A stretch of DNA of 64,000 bases from Chitinophaga sp. (GCF_019236475.1 NZ_JAFAIX010000002.1:248001-312000); one strand, 5' to 3'; shown: positions 26,213 through 36,118, numbered from the stretch's first letter. Notes: generated by a model from the sequence alone, not told the origin. Made by a program: numbers and translations.

Positions 26213-29200
26213 TTAGAATTTCAGGTTAATGCCAGCGGTATACGTTTTCATAACAGGATAGAATTCCCCGTTGATGTTATTGATTTCCGGATCAAATCCA
26301 GGCGCGTATTTGGAATGCGTAAACAGGTTACTACCGCTCACGTATACACGCAATGAGTTGATTCTCGCAAACTTCAACTGCTTGCCATTGAAAGTATAGC
26401 CCAGTGAGACATTCTTCAATCGGAAGTAGGCCCCGTTTTTCATCCAGAAGGAAGAGGTAGGGAAAGAAGGATTCTCCGTCAGACGCGGATAAGCGGCATT
26501 AGGATTATTTGGCGTCCAGAAATCTTTCTGCCAGGTGTACATCGTACCGATGAAGTCTGCAGAATAGAATGCCCATGCACCTGTACCACTTACATAGTTA
26601 TCTCTTTTGCCAACCCCTTGGAAGAAAACATTCAAGTCAAATCCTTTCCAGGATCCATTGAGGTTCAGGCTATACTCATAGTGCGGCATATTATCTCCCA
26701 GCACTACGCGGTCGTATCCATCAATTTTTCCATCTGGCGTACCATTCGGTCCACTGATATCTTTGTAGCGGATATCTCCTGGCTTGGTAGTACTCTGATA
26801 GAACGGCCCTTTCGTTACTTCTGCATCATTCTGGTAATAACCATCTGCTATATATCCATAATAACTACGTATAGGCGATCCCGGTGTAGTGATAAATGCG
26901 CCATCGATGATATTCACGCCACCCAGGTCTTTCACGCGGTTACGAACATCAGAGAGGTTCAAACCTACATTATAGCGGAACTCCCCTATATGATCTTTCC
27001 ATCCCAAAGCCAGCTCCCATCCTTTGTTTTCCATGGAACCGATGTTGACATAAGGAGGAGTTAGACCCACATAATTCGGAATAGGTTTTTTCAACAACAT
27101 GGCCGACACTCCTTTCTTATAATAATCGAAAGTGAGACTCAGCCTGTCTTTCAAGAACACCATATCCAGACCAATATCCTGCTGCGTAGATTTCTCCCAG
27201 GAGATCATCGGGTTGGCAGCAGCGGTTTGTGCGACACCGGAGTTATTGCGACTATTGAAATAATAGTTATAATCAGTGGTATTCAGCGTGGCTACGAAAG
27301 GATAATATTCAGGTAGGGACTGGTTTCCGAGGGAACCGTAGCTGGCTCTGATTTTCGCGAAGCTGATGACATTTGTTAGGCTGCTGAAGAAATTTTCTTG
27401 ACTCAGTATCCATCCTGCGGAAACAGACGGATAGTATCCCCATTGGTTATGAAATTCCTGTGAGAAACGGGAAGAACCATCTGCCCTTCCATTCAATTCG
27501 AGGAGGTACTTTCCACGGTAGTTGTAGTTGAGTCTCCCAAAAAAACTCTGGAGAAAATACTGACTAGCGCCGCCGCTGTTGTTGAAGTTTTTCGTACCAA
27601 TACCCATGTATGGATCATTGGAAGGAAAATCTGTACGGGAAGCACCCAGGGAAGAAACGCTGAAATCTTCCGCCTGATAACCCGCCAGCAGCTTCAGTTC
27701 ATGGCCACCGAAAGATTTACTGAATGTACCCTGAATGGTATAGTAGTTCAGTTTATTATTTGAATAGCTTTCTGACAGCATGTTTTGTGCAGGATAATAG
27801 CTATCAAACGCCAACTGATTGCTGGTATAATCTGGGCGGTATACCGCATAGTTCTGTGTGAACTTCTTATTATGTGCGTTGTACGTATTGTTAGAGAACC
27901 AGGCTTCGAATTCCAGTTCTTTAATCGGTTTATATACGAGCGTAGCTTTCAGGATATTGGAAGGCGTTTCATTTAGATTGAAGCCGCTAGCTTCTGCTTG
28001 TCCGACGGGGTTGCGCTTAGCGCTTTGTCCGGCATCGCCATATTTTCCATCGGCGAATTTACCTGCCGCATTGGCTGGCATCCCCAGCATCTGTTTAATA
28101 ATAAACTCCGGAGTAGCGCCACCAGGTTCGTTTCTAGCGGATTTATTATAGATGAAGTCTCCTTTCATACTTAATTTGTCGCTGATGCGGATATCTGCAT
28201 TCATGCGCAAATCGTAGCGGGAATAGTAGGTATTGGGTGTAAGACCTTGTTGTTTCAGATAGGTGCCAGAAGCGAAGAAGCGGATATTTTCACTACCCAG
28301 ACTCAGGTTCAGGTTATGATTTTGCATCATGCCTGTATTGGTCAGGATCAGTTTTTCCCAATCCGTATCGAAGTAATTGAAATTATCTGCCGGATGTTGT
28401 TTGTATTTATTGATCAGTGCAGTATCAAAAGCGAAAGCATTTGGATTGTTGGTAGTGTTCTGGCGAGCGATGTTCGCGTATTGCATATGCTCTATGGCAT
28501 TCACTTTCTCTGGCAGGTTAGTAGCTGCCTGTTTGGCTACAAAGGCATTGTATTGCATGGCAAGTCCCTGCCCTTTTCCGCGGCGGGTAGTTACCAAGAT
28601 TACCCCGTTGGTAGCGCGGGAACCATAGATGGCGGTGGAAGCCGCATCTTTTAGTACCGTCATGCTTTCAATCGTATTTGGATCTATTTGATCTAGGTTC
28701 ATCTGCACACCGTCTACGAGGATGAGCGGGCTGGAACCTGCGTATACAGAGCCTTCGCCGCGAATGCGAATACTGGCGCCATCTGTTCCGGGTTTACCGG
28801 ATTGTTGAGTCACCATTACGCCTGGAACAAGACCTTGCAATAGATTCGAAGCAGAAGCTACTTGTCTTTTGGTAAGATCTTCTGTTTTTAATACCGTGAG
28901 TGCGCCGGTGAGATTTGCTTTCTTTTGTGTGCCATAACCTACTACTACCAAGTCTTTCAGCGCAATAGCCTGACCGGAGAGTTGTATTTGCAAGTTGGTA
29001 GCGGTACCTACAGTTTGTTCCGTCTGGTTATATCCGACGATCGAACAGATCAGAATATCTTGCGGACCGGCATTGAGTGAGAATACTCCTTTGCCATCCG
29101 TTTGTGCCGCGATGGATTTTCCTTTCACCCTGACCGTAACCCCGGGGAGAGGTTCACCACTGTCATGGTCGGTGATTTTGCCGGATATTTTACCGGATTG

Positions 29201-29266
29201 CCCATGTACTGCGGTTGCAAACAGCATGAGCAGCATAAGACACGGGATAAGGAACCGTTCTTTCAT
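26213..29266 (-). CDS. SusC/RagA-family TonB-linked outer-membrane receptor (second locus)
   Basis: An importer of about 1017 residues. Signal peptide about 1-22 (ending AVHGQ), regulatory-like domain GKISGKITDHDSGEPLPG, TonB-box-like LVVVGYGTQKK, plug with VLKDAASTAIYGSRATNGVI, and a barrel ending ...TYTAGINLKF. The ATG at 29266 gives MKERFLIPCLMLLMLF, a standard signal peptide; an upstream in-frame ATG at 29311 would add a polar tail. It shows only family-level similarity to the other SusC in this window, so the two pairs should import different substrates. Confidence 0.94.
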   Translation of the reverse strand: MKERFLIPCLMLLMLFATAVHGQSGKISGKITDHDSGEPLPGVTVRVKGKSIAAQTDGKGVFSLNAGPQDILICSIVGYNQTEQTVGTATNLQIQLSGQAIALKDLVVVGYGTQKKANLTGALTVLKTEDLTKRQVASASNLLQGLVPGVMVTQQSGKPGTDGASIRIRGEGSVYAGSSPLILVDGVQMNLDQIDPNTIESMTVLKDAASTAIYGSRATNGVILVTTRRGKGQGLAMQYNAFVAKQAATNLPEKVNAIEHMQYANIARQNTTNNPNAFAFDTALINKYKQHPADNFNYFDTDWEKLILTNTGMMQNHNLNLSLGSENIRFFASGTYLKQQGLTPNTYYSRYDLRMNADIRISDKLSMKGDFIYNKSARNEPGGATPEFIIKQMLGMPANAAGKFADGKYGDAGQSAKRNPVGQAEASGFNLNETPSNILKATLVYKPIKELEFEAWFSNNTYNAHNKKFTQNYAVYRPDYTSNQLAFDSYYPAQNMLSESYSNNKLNYYTIQGTFSKSFGGHELKLLAGYQAEDFSVSSLGASRTDFPSNDPYMGIGTKNFNNSGGASQYFLQSFFGRLNYNYRGKYLLELNGRADGSSRFSQEFHNQWGYYPSVSAGWILSQENFFSSLTNVISFAKIRASYGSLGNQSLPEYYPFVATLNTTDYNYYFNSRNNSGVAQTAAANPMISWEKSTQQDIGLDMVFLKDRLSLTFDYYKKGVSAMLLKKPIPNYVGLTPPYVNIGSMENKGWELALGWKDHIGEFRYNVGLNLSDVRNRVKDLGGVNIIDGAFITTPGSPIRSYYGYIADGYYQNDAEVTKGPFYQSTTKPGDIRYKDISGPNGTPDGKIDGYDRVVLGDNMPHYEYSLNLNGSWKGFDLNVFFQGVGKRDNYVSGTGAWAFYSADFIGTMYTWQKDFWTPNNPNAAYPRLTENPSFPTSSFWMKNGAYFRLKNVSLGYTFNGKQLKFARINSLRVYVSGSNLFTHSKYAPGFDPEINNINGEFYPVMKTYTAGINLKF

Positions 29267-29675
29267 ATGCGTCTTTTTTTTAGTGATAGATAGCATCGTT
29301 GTGTAATTCATAAGTGAAATGACAATATTGATCCGGACTATGACATAGTCGGTTACGACGTCCGTGGACGCCTGTTTTTATTTTGGTTTCAGGAAAGTTT
29401 ATCTGTGAAGACGTCCCTGATGTTTGGTTGATGTTCTAATACAGCGCAGTGTGAATATATATATTTTTATTAAACTACAATATAGTTAATATATTTTTTT
29501 ATTAAGTTTATTTGGAGGTAAATGGAGGGTTGGCTGTCTCTATAATATCATAATTACATAATAATCAATCTATATAGACATATAAATTATTATATATTCC
29601 TAAAGTAAACGCCAAAAAAAAATTTAGCAGAAGATTAATAAAGTATCAGTTTGATAAATAATTTTTTTAAAAAGA
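29267..29675. other. AT-rich intergenic leader of the second SusC/SusD operon
   Basis: About 400 bp without a gene, very AT-rich from 29450 to 29660. A short hairpin CGTCC-GT-GGACG lies at 29358-29369. I see no clear -7/-33 pair, sigma-factor/anti-sigma gene or operator here. Confidence 0.5.
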
Positions 29676-29957
29676 TTAGTTATTGCGCACAGTTGTAATC
29701 CAAGATTTGATCATTGTTTGTTCTTGTTCAGACAGTGGGTTGCCCTCTCCCATTGGCATTCTTTTCTTTACAAATACTTGTTGGTAGATATCGGCAGCAT
29801 TGGTATCCATATTTTTCTTGTTAAAAACGCGATAAGGGTTTGCAACGCGATGGCAATAGTTACATTTGGTTTCCAGGACTTGCAATACCGCTTTTTTATC
29901 GGTGTCAGCATTCATACTAAAGAAGGCAGGTAATAAGAGCAGCAGTTTCATGTTCAT
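29676..29957 (-). CDS. Small c-type cytochrome / haem-binding protein
   Basis: A 93-residue exported protein with a short signal peptide (about 1-17) and one haem c attachment motif, CNYCH (about residues 33-37). A later MPMG is a possible axial methionine. Pattern and size fit a minimal class I-type cytochrome c of the kind that carries electrons in the periplasm. It is isolated, with no oxidase or dehydrogenase gene nearby, so its partner is unknown. A second ATG two codons later (MKLLLLLP) is an equally good start. Confidence 0.75.
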   Translation of the reverse strand: MNMKLLLLLPAFFSMNADTDKKAVLQVLETKCNYCHRVANPYRVFNKKNMDTNAADIYQQVFVKKRMPMGEGNPLSEQEQTMIKSWITTVRNN

Positions 29958-30178
29958 TTTTATGTAAAACTACTGTGGCGCTATCTCGGGAAATAGAACG
30001 AAACCGACAGCCTTCAAAAAAGAGATAAAATATCAAAATGATTTTTGTTTGATTACATTTCGTTATCTTTAATGAATTATCGACCGCAAGACAGGTATTT
30101 TCCCCGAAAGCCGAATAACTCCCAAAACACCCTATTATAACCGCAAGCAACTACCATCTATTCTAACAATCGAGATTT

Positions 30179-30874
30179 ATGCGATACTTATTGTCATTGT
30201 CATTGATTCTCTGTATCTGCACTTTTGCTTTTGCTCAGCGGCCTATTGCTGCAGCAGAGCTGTCTTTCGCCGCTATGGCGCGCGATTCTTGCAGGTCCGC
30301 CTTCTTACACTTCCTTGATAGTGCCGCTGTTAGTTTTTCTAAGGGTATTATCCGTAATGTGCATCCACAGTGGCTACAACTTCCTGAGCCACAAATTCAG
30401 CTTTTTGGAAAAGCGGTATATCATAATATGGCTCTTAGTGGCAATACCGAATTTACAACTAGCCCATCTGAGGGGAAAGCCACTAGCGCCACACCTAGCA
30501 CCTCTTCCAACAGTATAGCTAATAAAAGTGCAGTACCCTCCGCTATCGGTGAGATCAGCGAAGTAGAGTCCTTATTTTTAAAGGACTATCAAACGGCTGG
30601 TAACCTGGCATTCAGTGAGTATATCACAAATGCCACCTGGTTTAACCTGGAAGGATATCCACCGCTGCACGACAGTACCAGTATTATGGAGGCTATTGGC
30701 GAACTACATAACAATATCACCTTCAAACCAGTAGCAGGCGGACTTTCAGAAGACAAAGACCTGGGCTACGTATATGGTTATACGTTAGAAGGTGCTAAAA
30801 GAAACAATTACATGCGTATCTGGTTTCGTACCAGTGCAGGGTGGAAAATCATCTTGCAGATTATACAATGGTAA
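30179..30874 (+). CDS. Secreted protein, possible NTF2-like C-terminal domain
   Basis: A 231-residue protein with a clear signal peptide (about 1-19, ending AFAQ). Two segments look alike in style: ELSFAAMARDSCRSAFLHFL (about 26-45) and ESLFLKDYQTAGNLAFSEYI (about 128-147), separated by a Ser/Thr/Ala-rich linker (about 93-120). The end, YMRIWFRTSAGWKIILQI, matches the last strands of an NTF2/DUF4440-like cone fold. My reading is a degenerate half-domain followed by one NTF2-like domain. Function unknown. Its stop lies 3 bp from the stop of the convergent PhnB-like gene. Confidence 0.7.
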   Translation: MRYLLSLSLILCICTFAFAQRPIAAAELSFAAMARDSCRSAFLHFLDSAAVSFSKGIIRNVHPQWLQLPEPQIQLFGKAVYHNMALSGNTEFTTSPSEGKATSATPSTSSNSIANKSAVPSAIGEISEVESLFLKDYQTAGNLAFSEYITNATWFNLEGYPPLHDSTSIMEAIGELHNNITFKPVAGGLSEDKDLGYVYGYTLEGAKRNNYMRIWFRTSAGWKIILQIIQW

Positions 30875-30877
30875 TGC

Positions 30878-31372
30878 TTACGCGAGATGCGTAGCTCCCT
30901 GGCCACTGGCTGCATCTTCCAATGCTTGTATGTCCAGTTTGGTCATCTTCAACATAGCTTCCATTACCCTGGCCGCTTTAACGCGGTCCTTATCTGAGAG
31001 CAACTGTCCTAGTTGAACGGGCACGATCTGCCAGGAAAGGCCGTATTTATCTGTCAACCAGCCACATTGATTAGGTACTCCCCCATCTGCCAAGAGTTTG
31101 GACCAAAGCTCGTCCACCTCAGCTTGCGTGGTGCAGTTTACAAATAGGGAGATCGCAGGATTAAAGGTAAATACAGGGCCTCCATTTAATGCGTAAAAGG
31201 TTTGTCCTTCGATCTCGAAGGTAGCAGACATCACACTCCCCTCTGGGCCAGGGCCCGCAGCAGTATAACGATTCATCTCTACAATACGTGCATTTTTAAA
31301 CACGGAGATATAAAAATTGATGGCTTCTTCTGCTTGGTTATCAAACCAAAGAAATGGTACTATCTTTTGCAT
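30878..31372 (-). CDS. PhnB-like VOC-superfamily protein
   Basis: A 164-residue glyoxalase-fold protein of the PhnB / 3-demethylubiquinone methyltransferase-like family. Diagnostic segments are the opening QKIVPFLWFDNQAEEAINFY, the ALNGGPVFTFNPAISLFVNC core and YGLSWQIVP. Most members have no known activity despite the methyltransferase name. It is a single gene, convergent with the secreted protein gene on its left and divergent from the TlpA-like gene on its right. Confidence 0.88.
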   Translation of the reverse strand: MQKIVPFLWFDNQAEEAINFYISVFKNARIVEMNRYTAAGPGPEGSVMSATFEIEGQTFYALNGGPVFTFNPAISLFVNCTTQAEVDELWSKLLADGGVPNQCGWLTDKYGLSWQIVPVQLGQLLSDKDRVKAARVMEAMLKMTKLDIQALEDAASGQGATHLA

Positions 31373-31503
31373 AAAAACAATTTTATAATTGCTGACAAAG
31401 AAACTTAAGCGCTTTAGGCAATGACATGGCTTATCTACATTTCTCCTCGTACAGTTTGTTCATCCATCCTATATTTGCTACTCACAAACCAAATTTAACT
31501 GCT

Positions 31504-32076
31504 ATGAAAAAGAAATGGTTCACCAGGAGCAACATTTTTAATGCTATTTTCCTGTTGATCCTGGTAGTGGTCATCATTAATCCAACGGCCAAATCTTACG
31601 TCATCAGGGGTTTGATGAAGATCGGATTGTTTCAACCATCGGTGCCTACCACTGCTGGCGAACACATGCCAGATGCCTCTTTCAGCGATGAGTCTGGTCA
31701 GATGATGAGTATTACTGGTATGCAGGGTAAAGTAATTTTGCTGAATTTCTGGGCCACTTGGTGCCCTCCTTGTAGGGCCGAAATGCCCTCCCTGGATGCC
31801 TTGTACCAGGACTTCAAGGGCAATAATCAGCTTGTATTTGTAGCGGTAGATGCAGACAGCGACCTCGTGAAAGCGCGTCGTTTTCTAGAGGAGCACAACT
31901 ATACACTTCCCGTCTATGCGGCCACTACCGCCATTGCCCGGGATGTATACAATGGTACATTGCCTACCACCATTGTTATCGATAAGAAAGGTAATATACG
32001 TGCCCGTTATACCGGCGCTAAAGATTATACGAACACTGATTTTAAAAAATTCCTATCTGCGCTGCTCGCAGAATAG
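31504..32076 (+). CDS. TlpA/ResA-type membrane-anchored thioredoxin
   Basis: A thiol-disulfide oxidoreductase of about 190 residues. It has one N-terminal membrane anchor (about 10-28), then a periplasmic thioredoxin fold with the active site WATWCPPCRAEMPSLD, the cis-proline loop LPTTIVIDKKG and a closing GAKDYT segment. It should reduce or exchange disulfides in the envelope, for instance for cytochrome c maturation; the small cytochrome c gene about 1.5 kb away may be coincidence. The ATG at 31504 is chosen because it gives a basic MKKKWFTR before the anchor. TATATTTG at 31470-31477 may be its -7 element. Confidence 0.88.
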   Translation: MKKKWFTRSNIFNAIFLLILVVVIINPTAKSYVIRGLMKIGLFQPSVPTTAGEHMPDASFSDESGQMMSITGMQGKVILLNFWATWCPPCRAEMPSLDALYQDFKGNNQLVFVAVDADSDLVKARRFLEEHNYTLPVYAATTAIARDVYNGTLPTTIVIDKKGNIRARYTGAKDYTNTDFKKFLSALLAE

Positions 32077-32148
32077 ACTGGTAAATACTACATCATTGAT
32101 GTATATTAGCCCCCAATTTTATTGGACCTTTAATTAAACCATCATTTT

Positions 32149-33120
32149 ATGGAATACAGAGTATTTGGAAAAACAGGCTGGAAAGTCAGCGAGATTGGAT
32201 ATGGTATGTGGGGAATGGCCGGCTGGACAGGCTCTGAAGAGAAAGAAGTGAACATGGCGCTGGATCGCTCCATTGAACTGGGTTGCAATTTCTTCGATAC
32301 CGCCTGGGGATACGGAGAAGGCTTGAGCGAAGAAATACTGAACAAAACCATCCGTCGTCATCCGGGCAAACGCCTGTATGCCGCCACCAAAGTACCTCCT
32401 AAAAACCGTAAATGGCCATCCAGACCTGAATATAAATTATCAGATGTATTCCCTGCCGATTACATCATTGAATACACAGAAAAAAGTCTTAAAAACCTCG
32501 GTGTAGAATGCATCGACTTACAGCAATTTCACGTTTGGGAAGATAGTTGGGTACAGCAAGACGAATGGAAAGAAGCCATCACCAAACTGCAACAGCAAGG
32601 TAAAGTAAAACATTGGGGGATCAGCGTTAACCGCTGGGAACCAGACAACTGCCTGGAAACCTTGAAAACAGGGCTGATAGATGCCGTACAGGTCATCTAC
32701 AATATCTTCGATCAGGCGCCGGAAGACAACCTCCTGCCTCTCTGTCGAGAAATGAACATCGGCGTGATTGCCCGTGTACCTTTCGATGAGGGTACCCTCA
32801 CCGGCACCTTCACCAAAGAAACTACTTTCCCTGCTAATGACTGGAGAGCTAGTTACTTCGTTCCTGAAAATCTGAACAGCAGCGTAGAACATGCAGATGC
32901 CTTGAAGCCATTGATTCCCGCAGGGATGACCATGCCGGAAATGGCGCTACGATTCATTCTCAGCAATCCAGATATTGGAACTACCATTCCTGGTATGCGT
33001 AAACTGAGAAACGTAAACGCTAATATGGCTGCCAGCGATGGTAAAGGTCTCTCACAAAGCCTGCTGCAAGAACTGAAATCTCATCGTTGGGATAGAACGC
33101 CTACCGGTTGGTCTCAATAA
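32149..33120 (+). CDS. Aldo/keto reductase
   Basis: A 323-residue NADPH-dependent oxidoreductase with a TIM-barrel fold, cytosolic. The catalytic tetrad is visible: Asp and Tyr in FFDTAWGYGEG, Lys in YAATKVPP and His in LQQFHVW. The C-terminal cofactor segment is IGTTIPGMRKLRNVNANM. It belongs to the YghZ/Tas-like branch acting on small aldehydes or sugars; the substrate is unknown. It is a single gene between the TlpA-like gene and the hairpin at 33139-33166. Confidence 0.92.
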   Translation: MEYRVFGKTGWKVSEIGYGMWGMAGWTGSEEKEVNMALDRSIELGCNFFDTAWGYGEGLSEEILNKTIRRHPGKRLYAATKVPPKNRKWPSRPEYKLSDVFPADYIIEYTEKSLKNLGVECIDLQQFHVWEDSWVQQDEWKEAITKLQQQGKVKHWGISVNRWEPDNCLETLKTGLIDAVQVIYNIFDQAPEDNLLPLCREMNIGVIARVPFDEGTLTGTFTKETTFPANDWRASYFVPENLNSSVEHADALKPLIPAGMTMPEMALRFILSNPDIGTTIPGMRKLRNVNANMAASDGKGLSQSLLQELKSHRWDRTPTGWSQ

Positions 33121-33131
33121 ATTTTTTCTGC

Positions 33132-33166
33132 AAAAAAATCGTCCCTGCCCCACTGGGCAGGGACGA
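33132..33166 (-). terminator. Intrinsic terminator of the GATase-like lipoprotein gene
   Basis: A perfect 12-bp stem TCGTCCCTGCCC / GGGCAGGGACGA has a 4-nt loop (33139-33166). On the minus strand it is followed by seven T (33132-33138). It lies 18 bp after the stop of the minus-strand lipoprotein gene; it may also slow plus-strand readthrough from the reductase gene. Confidence 0.85.
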
Positions 33167-33184
33167 CAAGCTATAGCGTATTTC

Positions 33185-34774
33185 TTATTGCAGCTTAGCC
33201 AACCACAAAGAAGCATTTAAGTGTAAAGCCGGATGTGAAGTATATCCAGAAGGCACATCGCCAGACCAGCCATTATGCAGCGCATCATTGGGATCGCCGG
33301 TGCCATCATCCGCCGGAGAGCTATCACCGATAAATACTACTCTTCCGTTGCCGTAGGTAGACAGTAAGGCCATCACGCCAGTGTTACCATTCAGCGTGGC
33401 GCTCATTCTCCAGAACAGCCCTTGTACATTACCATTGACACTTGGATACAGAGTAGCTGTAGTACCATTGTAGAAGGCCAGTTTAGCAGCGGTACCTGCT
33501 GCTCCACCCAGTACTTTCTGCGCATAGCTATTGGTACCTGTGTACACCTTGGTAGTAGGCTGTTCGTTGATATCTACAGAGTCTACCACAAAGCCGAAAG
33601 GTTTGTTGTTATTAACGCCGTTGTTGCTCATAAAATCATTCCATACACGTGGACTATCGTATCCATCTCCATCCCGATCAGAAGGGTTATAGCCATTAGC
33701 ATCCACGCCGGAAATATTCTGACCGGTATGATCAGCGATCATCATGAGTCCGCCGCCATTGGCAATAAAATTCATCAGCGCTGTTTTTTCTGAAGCTGTA
33801 AACAAACGGTTAGGTTCAATTACCACGAATACATCGTAGTTGCTGAGGTCCTGGGGATTGGTGGCATCGCCGTAAGTTATGGCGCCGCCATTAGGCAAAG
33901 ATTCTACATATTGTCCTCTTTTCACGAGTTCAATGGCCCAAGAAGAAGTAGCCCCTCTCCAATAGGTTTCAGGCGTAGTGGCAGTAATGCCCGTGTAAGA
34001 AGGCGTAGGGAAACGCTGAGCGGCAGTTTCCACGGTAGTTCCGCCGGTATAAATGGGTACATTCTCGGTACCATCGGCATCTATCTGCCAGTCGGCACTA
34101 CCGGCATTCTCTCTCTTACTGGCATCAAACAGGAATTTCTTTCCTGGCAATGGCGTACCGCCTCCACCACCAAAATCATTGATAACAATGTTGTCGATGT
34201 TGATACGATTGGTACCGCCACTCAGTTTACGGATTTCGATACGAGCATTTCCGGAAACGTTGATGGTGAACGTTTGCGTTTGGAGTGTAGCCGTAGACGT
34301 GATAGCGGCGCCGGATTGCGTCCAAGTAGTACCGCCGTCAGTGGAGTACCAGAGGCCCCAGGTGCTGGCGCCGTCTGTTCCGTACAAACCATGAGCTACA
34401 GATACCGTGCTGATACCAGTAGTTACGTCAAACTGCATCGTAATACGACCTGTATTACGGATGCGGGCCGACCAGGAGCCAACTTTGAGATCTGCGGCGA
34501 GATTGCCTATCAACGCATCAAATAGGTTCCATGAATTACCGTGCAACGTGACGTCATCACCCGCCGAGGAGCCCGCCGGGGCTACATCATAGGCTGTTTT
34601 GGGACTGGTAGTGCCTACCTCAAAATCCTCACTGAGTGTAACAGATTCCGTTTTTGCTTTGACAGTGCTCTCTGTTTCTGGCTTTACGGGATTGACATTT
34701 TTAGTACAGCTAACGATCAGACTTGCTGTGGCGACAGATAGCAGGAATAAAATCCTGAATGGAGTTTTCATCAT
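33185..34774 (-). CDS. Large lipoprotein with a jelly-roll-like and a GATase1-like domain
   Basis: A 529-residue lipoprotein (lipobox LIVSC, then a Lys/Glu/Thr-rich tether to about 50). Residues about 48-200 look like a beta-sandwich: LSEDFEVG, VGSWSARIRNTG, LWYSTDGGTTWTQSG, RINIDNIVI. Such domains are often found on secreted Bacteroidota nucleases and hydrolases. A Gly-rich linker (GGGGGTPLPGKK) leads to about 320 residues with the look of a DUF4350/ThuA-type GATase1-like fold: DVFVVIEPNRLF, FIANGGGLMMIADHTGQ, GRVVFIGDSSPADDG. No cysteine nucleophile is visible there, so it may bind rather than cut. Function unknown, probably on the cell surface. Confidence 0.7.
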   Translation of the reverse strand: MMKTPFRILFLLSVATASLIVSCTKNVNPVKPETESTVKAKTESVTLSEDFEVGTTSPKTAYDVAPAGSSAGDDVTLHGNSWNLFDALIGNLAADLKVGSWSARIRNTGRITMQFDVTTGISTVSVAHGLYGTDGASTWGLWYSTDGGTTWTQSGAAITSTATLQTQTFTINVSGNARIEIRKLSGGTNRINIDNIVINDFGGGGGTPLPGKKFLFDASKRENAGSADWQIDADGTENVPIYTGGTTVETAAQRFPTPSYTGITATTPETYWRGATSSWAIELVKRGQYVESLPNGGAITYGDATNPQDLSNYDVFVVIEPNRLFTASEKTALMNFIANGGGLMMIADHTGQNISGVDANGYNPSDRDGDGYDSPRVWNDFMSNNGVNNNKPFGFVVDSVDINEQPTTKVYTGTNSYAQKVLGGAAGTAAKLAFYNGTTATLYPSVNGNVQGLFWRMSATLNGNTGVMALLSTYGNGRVVFIGDSSPADDGTGDPNDALHNGWSGDVPSGYTSHPALHLNASLWLAKLQ

Positions 34775-35008
34775 AACGAAATAGGAGTTTAGAGAAATTT
34801 GGATTTGGTGGTGAAAGGGTTATTACGAGTACAATTTCAATGATCTATGTTAACTAGGGGTGTCGGGGACGTTAAGGCTATATTATTTCAATATAACGAA
34901 AATCCCTGGAATATTGCGCCCTTCTACGATCTCCTTCTTCTCCCGTTGTTTATAACAAAATATCCCGTCAGATTGTAATTAAACCGATTTACTGTAATCA
35001 GCATTTTC

Positions 35009-35968
35009 ATGAAATCCACCACTACTCACCTATTGCTTTTTTGCTTATTTACGCTGTTGCTAATTTCCTGTAAATCAGGAAGGGTAATGGAAATGAATCG
35101 GCTACAGATGGAAAGCAATTATTGTGCACCCGCGCCTTCTTTGCATCCCAACAAGGAATATCATCCTTTGATGAACAAAGATTCTTTGCTGAACCAATAC
35201 CCTGACTGGAAACCGCATACTGTATTAACTGCCAATGCCACCGGTACATTGGAGATGATTGCGCAGTTGCGCCAGATGCGCCGTGATACAGGACTTGCAG
35301 CTACTGCTCGAAGGGCTATTCTGCGATCAGATATTCAGCAGCGTTTAATGATTGCCGGTACTGAAATAGCAGGACTAGCTGCACAACTGGACTGTGAAGG
35401 AGAAAGGGCAGATCAATTGGGCCGCTATCTTGACGATATCAATGATACCCGCGATAATCGGCTCACCGTAGCATCCATTGCAGCCGGCGCTATTACTACA
35501 ATCCTCACTATAAAGCTGAACGATGAAAGGGCACAGAATTTTGCAGCAGTAACTGGGGGCGCTATTTCAACAGGATTGGTATTGATGACCATTAATCCGG
35601 CTGGTAAGAAGATACGATTACGGTTAGATAAAAACATGTTATCTCCACTGTGGTATGAGAGTGACAGCAGCCACTATTATTCCCCGTTCATCTGGTATAT
35701 GCTCACAGAGCCTATGTTTAGTAATACCGGTAAACATTCCCTGGCGGCCAGTATCAGAGGGCGCTGGCAGGAATATGATATGGGAACTGAGTTAAGCAAA
35801 AAAGAAGAACAAAAATTCTTTGGTAACGGTGGCGTATATACGGCAGATGATCTGCATACCAGGGCAGCCATGTTGAATGAATTGCAATCCTCTATTCGTT
35901 CTCTTAACCAAGACCTGCAAGACCTGATGCAGTTTTTGGAAGAAATTCCTATTCAGGGGACTTATTAA
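35009..35968 (+). CDS. Lipoprotein of unknown function
   Basis: A 319-residue protein with lipobox LLLISC (Cys at about 21). The middle holds a helical stretch followed by a hydrophobic pair of segments (about 150-195, VASIAAGAITTILTI and FAAVTGGAISTGLVLMTI), which may be a membrane hairpin. The C-terminus is helical and ends in a coiled-coil-like stretch (LNELQSSIRSLNQDLQDLMQFLEE). I do not recognise the family. It is a single gene, divergent from the GATase-like lipoprotein gene across a 234-bp gap. Confidence 0.7.
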   Translation: MKSTTTHLLLFCLFTLLLISCKSGRVMEMNRLQMESNYCAPAPSLHPNKEYHPLMNKDSLLNQYPDWKPHTVLTANATGTLEMIAQLRQMRRDTGLAATARRAILRSDIQQRLMIAGTEIAGLAAQLDCEGERADQLGRYLDDINDTRDNRLTVASIAAGAITTILTIKLNDERAQNFAAVTGGAISTGLVLMTINPAGKKIRLRLDKNMLSPLWYESDSSHYYSPFIWYMLTEPMFSNTGKHSLAASIRGRWQEYDMGTELSKKEEQKFFGNGGVYTADDLHTRAAMLNELQSSIRSLNQDLQDLMQFLEEIPIQGTY

Positions 35969-36118
35969 AAACGAAGGCCAGCTTCACTATGGGCGGGGAC
36001 CATCCTTTTAAATATCACGTGTCTCCTTATATATTAAAAAAAATATTTCTATAACAAAAAAAGCTGGTTATCTTTACGCCTGAGATCATCCGCCTATGGG
36101 TGGACCATTCCTGTACCG

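Noticed and set aside
29917-30150. A 77-codon minus-strand frame before the cytochrome gene
   Set aside because: It overlaps the cytochrome start, has no coherent domain and covers the divergent promoter gap.
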